Below, piece by piece: positions 62,418-64,000 of a stretch of 64,000 nt of DNA. The notes under the pieces were generated by a model. The model searched no databases, was not told the origin of the DNA, and worked only from the letters and a program-made list of their open reading frames with translations. The stretch's first letter is position 1. Every line of letters starts with the position of its first letter. Source of the stretch: Paenibacillus faecis (lineage in GTDB: Bacteria > Bacillota > Bacilli > Paenibacillales > Paenibacillaceae); NCBI RefSeq assembly GCF_008084145.1, contig NZ_VSDO01000001.1:62001-126000 (forward strand), given 5' to 3'. The position numbers were made by a program, and so were the translations under genes.

Positions 62418-62909
62418 TTATGCCGTTTGTTTTTCTTTCCGCAATCTTTGTCTGGCCCGATACAGCAAAATTTTAAAATGGGAGAGCGCCACGCCCATCA
62501 GGTCAGCCGACTCCTGGTATGTAAAGCCATGGACATCATACAACAACACGGCATGCTGTTGATTCGGCGGAAGCAGGGAAAGCATCTTCAACAGCTCCTC
62601 ACGGCTTTCCACGGAAATTAAGCTTTCCTCGGGCGTATCCTCGCTCGCGACATTGTAAAAGAACTCGTTCTCGTATGAGGAGGAACGGCTCTCTTTGCGC
62701 AGCCGGTCGATATATGCGTTGTGGGCCACCCGGAGCAGCCAGGCTTTCGTCTTCTTTCCTTCGAACTCGTTCAGCTTCCCGCAGGCTCTGCAGAACGTTT
62801 CCTGCATCAGATCCTCGGCATTGTGATGATCCCGGCACAAATAGAACAGATACCGGTAAACGTCATTTTTATATTCACGGTAGATTAAATCCATGGATGA
62901 ATTATTCAT
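62418..62909 (-). CDS. ECF-type RNA polymerase sigma factor
   Basis: 163 residues from ATG 62909 after GAGGAGG; a longer upstream frame lies in another gene. Region 2: DLIYREYKNDVYRYLFYLCRDHHNAEDLMQETFCRA; region 4: LPPNQQHAVLLYDVHGFTYQESADLMGVALSHFKILLYRARQRL. Regions 1 and 3 are absent, as in ECF factors. No anti-sigma gene follows; the only partner is the carboxypeptidase gene 11 bases upstream. It probably controls envelope functions. Confidence 0.9.
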   Translation of the reverse strand: MNNSSMDLIYREYKNDVYRYLFYLCRDHHNAEDLMQETFCRACGKLNEFEGKKTKAWLLRVAHNAYIDRLRKESRSSSYENEFFYNVASEDTPEESLISVESREELLKMLSLLPPNQQHAVLLYDVHGFTYQESADLMGVALSHFKILLYRARQRLRKEKQTA

Positions 62910-62920
62910 GATGAACCTCC

Positions 62921-63865
62921 TCAATTTCTGAAGCCGTACTCCAGCAGCTTGACGGTGTCGGACCATACGCCTTGTTCGCTGGAATGCAGCACCACCGTAA
63001 TCAGCTCTTTCCCGTCTTGAACGGCCGAGCCGACGAGGCAGTAGCCTGCTTTTTCGGTGTACCCGGTTTTGATGCCGTTGGCGCCTTGAAAGTACCAATC
63101 CTCCCCGGGGTTCAACAGTTTATTGCGATTTTCAAATGGCCGGACGTACCGTGCGTCGGATGCCGCAACGTAGCGGGTTTCCGATACGATCGCCCGAAAC
63201 TCGGCGTTATCCATCGCTTCCCGCGCAATCAGCGCCATATCATAGGCCGTCGTGTAATGCTGCGGATCATGCATTCCGTGCGGATTGACGAAATGACTTC
63301 GTTTAGCCCCGATCTCCTTCGCTCGCTTATTCATCAACTCGGCGAACAGAGCGTTCGCTTCCTCCGGCCCAGGTTCCTTCCCGGTTTCCAGCCGCGTCAC
63401 ATAGGCCGCCGCCGTTCTGGCCGCATCGTTTCCCGAAGGGAGCAGCATCGCCGCCACAAGCTCTTTCACCGTCAGCGTTTCCCCCGGAACGAGCCCGGCC
63501 GAGCTTTCGTCCGCGGCAAGCAGGAGCACTTCATTCCCAACCGTGACCGTTGCATCCGGACGGCTCTTTTCCAGCAAGATTAAAGCCGTTAATATTTTCG
63601 TTGTACTCGCCGGGTACATTCTTTTTTTCGCTTGCTCGCTGTATATAACTTTACCCGTGTTCCGGTCCATCACCAGCACGGCGTCACCCTCAAGCCCGGG
63701 GATGTCGGAATGGCGAAGGCTGCGGATTTTTTCCTCGACCCGCGCAACCAGCGCCGCCCCTTTTTCCCGTACCTGTTCCAACGGCTGCTTTTCCACCGCC
63801 ATCAGAATCAATGTAAAGACAAGCAATCCGATGATCCATTTTGTCCTCTTCAAACCCGCCGACAT
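62921..63865 (-). CDS. D-alanyl-D-alanine carboxypeptidase (S11, DacF-type)
   Basis: 314 residues with an N-terminal membrane anchor (IIGLLVFTLILMAV). Catalytic motifs SxxK in YPASTTKILT (about 91), SxN in LLPSGNDAAR and KTG in NGIKTGYTEKAG are intact. It trims peptidoglycan side chains outside the membrane. AAGGAG directly touches the ATG at 63865; a TTG four codons later has better spacing. It is followed within 11 bases by an ECF sigma factor gene. Confidence 0.93.
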   Translation of the reverse strand: MSAGLKRTKWIIGLLVFTLILMAVEKQPLEQVREKGAALVARVEEKIRSLRHSDIPGLEGDAVLVMDRNTGKVIYSEQAKKRMYPASTTKILTALILLEKSRPDATVTVGNEVLLLAADESSAGLVPGETLTVKELVAAMLLPSGNDAARTAAAYVTRLETGKEPGPEEANALFAELMNKRAKEIGAKRSHFVNPHGMHDPQHYTTAYDMALIAREAMDNAEFRAIVSETRYVAASDARYVRPFENRNKLLNPGEDWYFQGANGIKTGYTEKAGYCLVGSAVQDGKELITVVLHSSEQGVWSDTVKLLEYGFRN

Positions 63866-64000
63866 CTCCTTCAGATTGCTCGAACTCCGTAGTATACCTC
63901 TTTATTATGAAGTCCATAGCTTTCGCCACGGCTAAGAAAACCTTAAGATTATCTTAAGATTTCAATGCATTTTCCTTAAAAGGTGGATTTTTCGTTCACT

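Overview
The window is one contiguous stretch of a low-GC-branch Gram-positive (Firmicutes) chromosome with moderately high GC (about 52-56% by eye). Strong GGAGG ribosome sites, frequent GTG/TTG starts, CcpA-type cre boxes, ManP/ManR and YesMNOPQ homologues and families such as UPF0173, DUF2512 and DUF817 point to Paenibacillus or a close relative. The genus call is inference from gene content. I see no rRNA, tRNA or CRISPR array.

Layout. 0-12.7 kb is a mixed housekeeping region: a truncated ClC channel gene, a trypsin-like protease, a sigma-A paralogue without region 1.1, a DsbA-family oxidoreductase with a 51-residue protein upstream, two secreted proteins sharing a TIM-barrel-like domain, a UPF0173 hydrolase, a NiaP-like transporter, an overlapping ABM/GNAT/VTT trio and a thioredoxin-reductase-like flavoprotein. 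12.8-16.3 kb holds a TrpXYZ-type ABC importer and a phosphoesterase. 16.3-23 kb is sugar metabolism: a GH13 oligo-1,6-glucosidase and a manR-manP PTS pair with a cre box matching the consensus at every position at the manP start site.

23-34.5 kb is a pectin (rhamnogalacturonan I) locus: YesMN-like two-component system, YesOPQ-like ABC importer, rhamnogalacturonan acetylesterase, GH105 unsaturated rhamnogalacturonyl hydrolase, and a homologue of the Anabaena sensory rhodopsin transducer as the last gene. A second consensus-matching cre overlaps the importer promoter. Three further genes (Gfo/Idh/MocA oxidoreductase, membrane protein, coiled-coil protein) run into it on the same strand.

34.7-46 kb is an accessory zone: orphan arsB, an MFS exporter, a very GC-rich chrA, a remnant of a deleted SDR gene, a low-GC two-gene cassette, and an IS110-family element. 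A composite intergenic repeat made of four hairpins is present intact at 39.07-39.26 kb. A second copy appears to be split by the IS110 element (first hairpin left of the IS, other three right of it).

46.9-62.2 kb looks like one large catabolic locus on the minus strand: a heparinase II/III-family protein, two unusual DapA-family aldolase-like proteins, a nucleoside-diphosphate-sugar epimerase-like protein, a CUT1 ABC importer, a Gfo/Idh/MocA oxidoreductase, a sugar-phosphate isomerase, a regulator with an unfamiliar architecture, an M20 amidohydrolase and a dihydroorotate-dehydrogenase-like protein. I cannot assign its substrate; it is the best candidate here for an undescribed pathway. Two of its promoters share an 11-bp box. 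62.4-63.9 kb is a D-Ala-D-Ala carboxypeptidase/ECF sigma factor pair.
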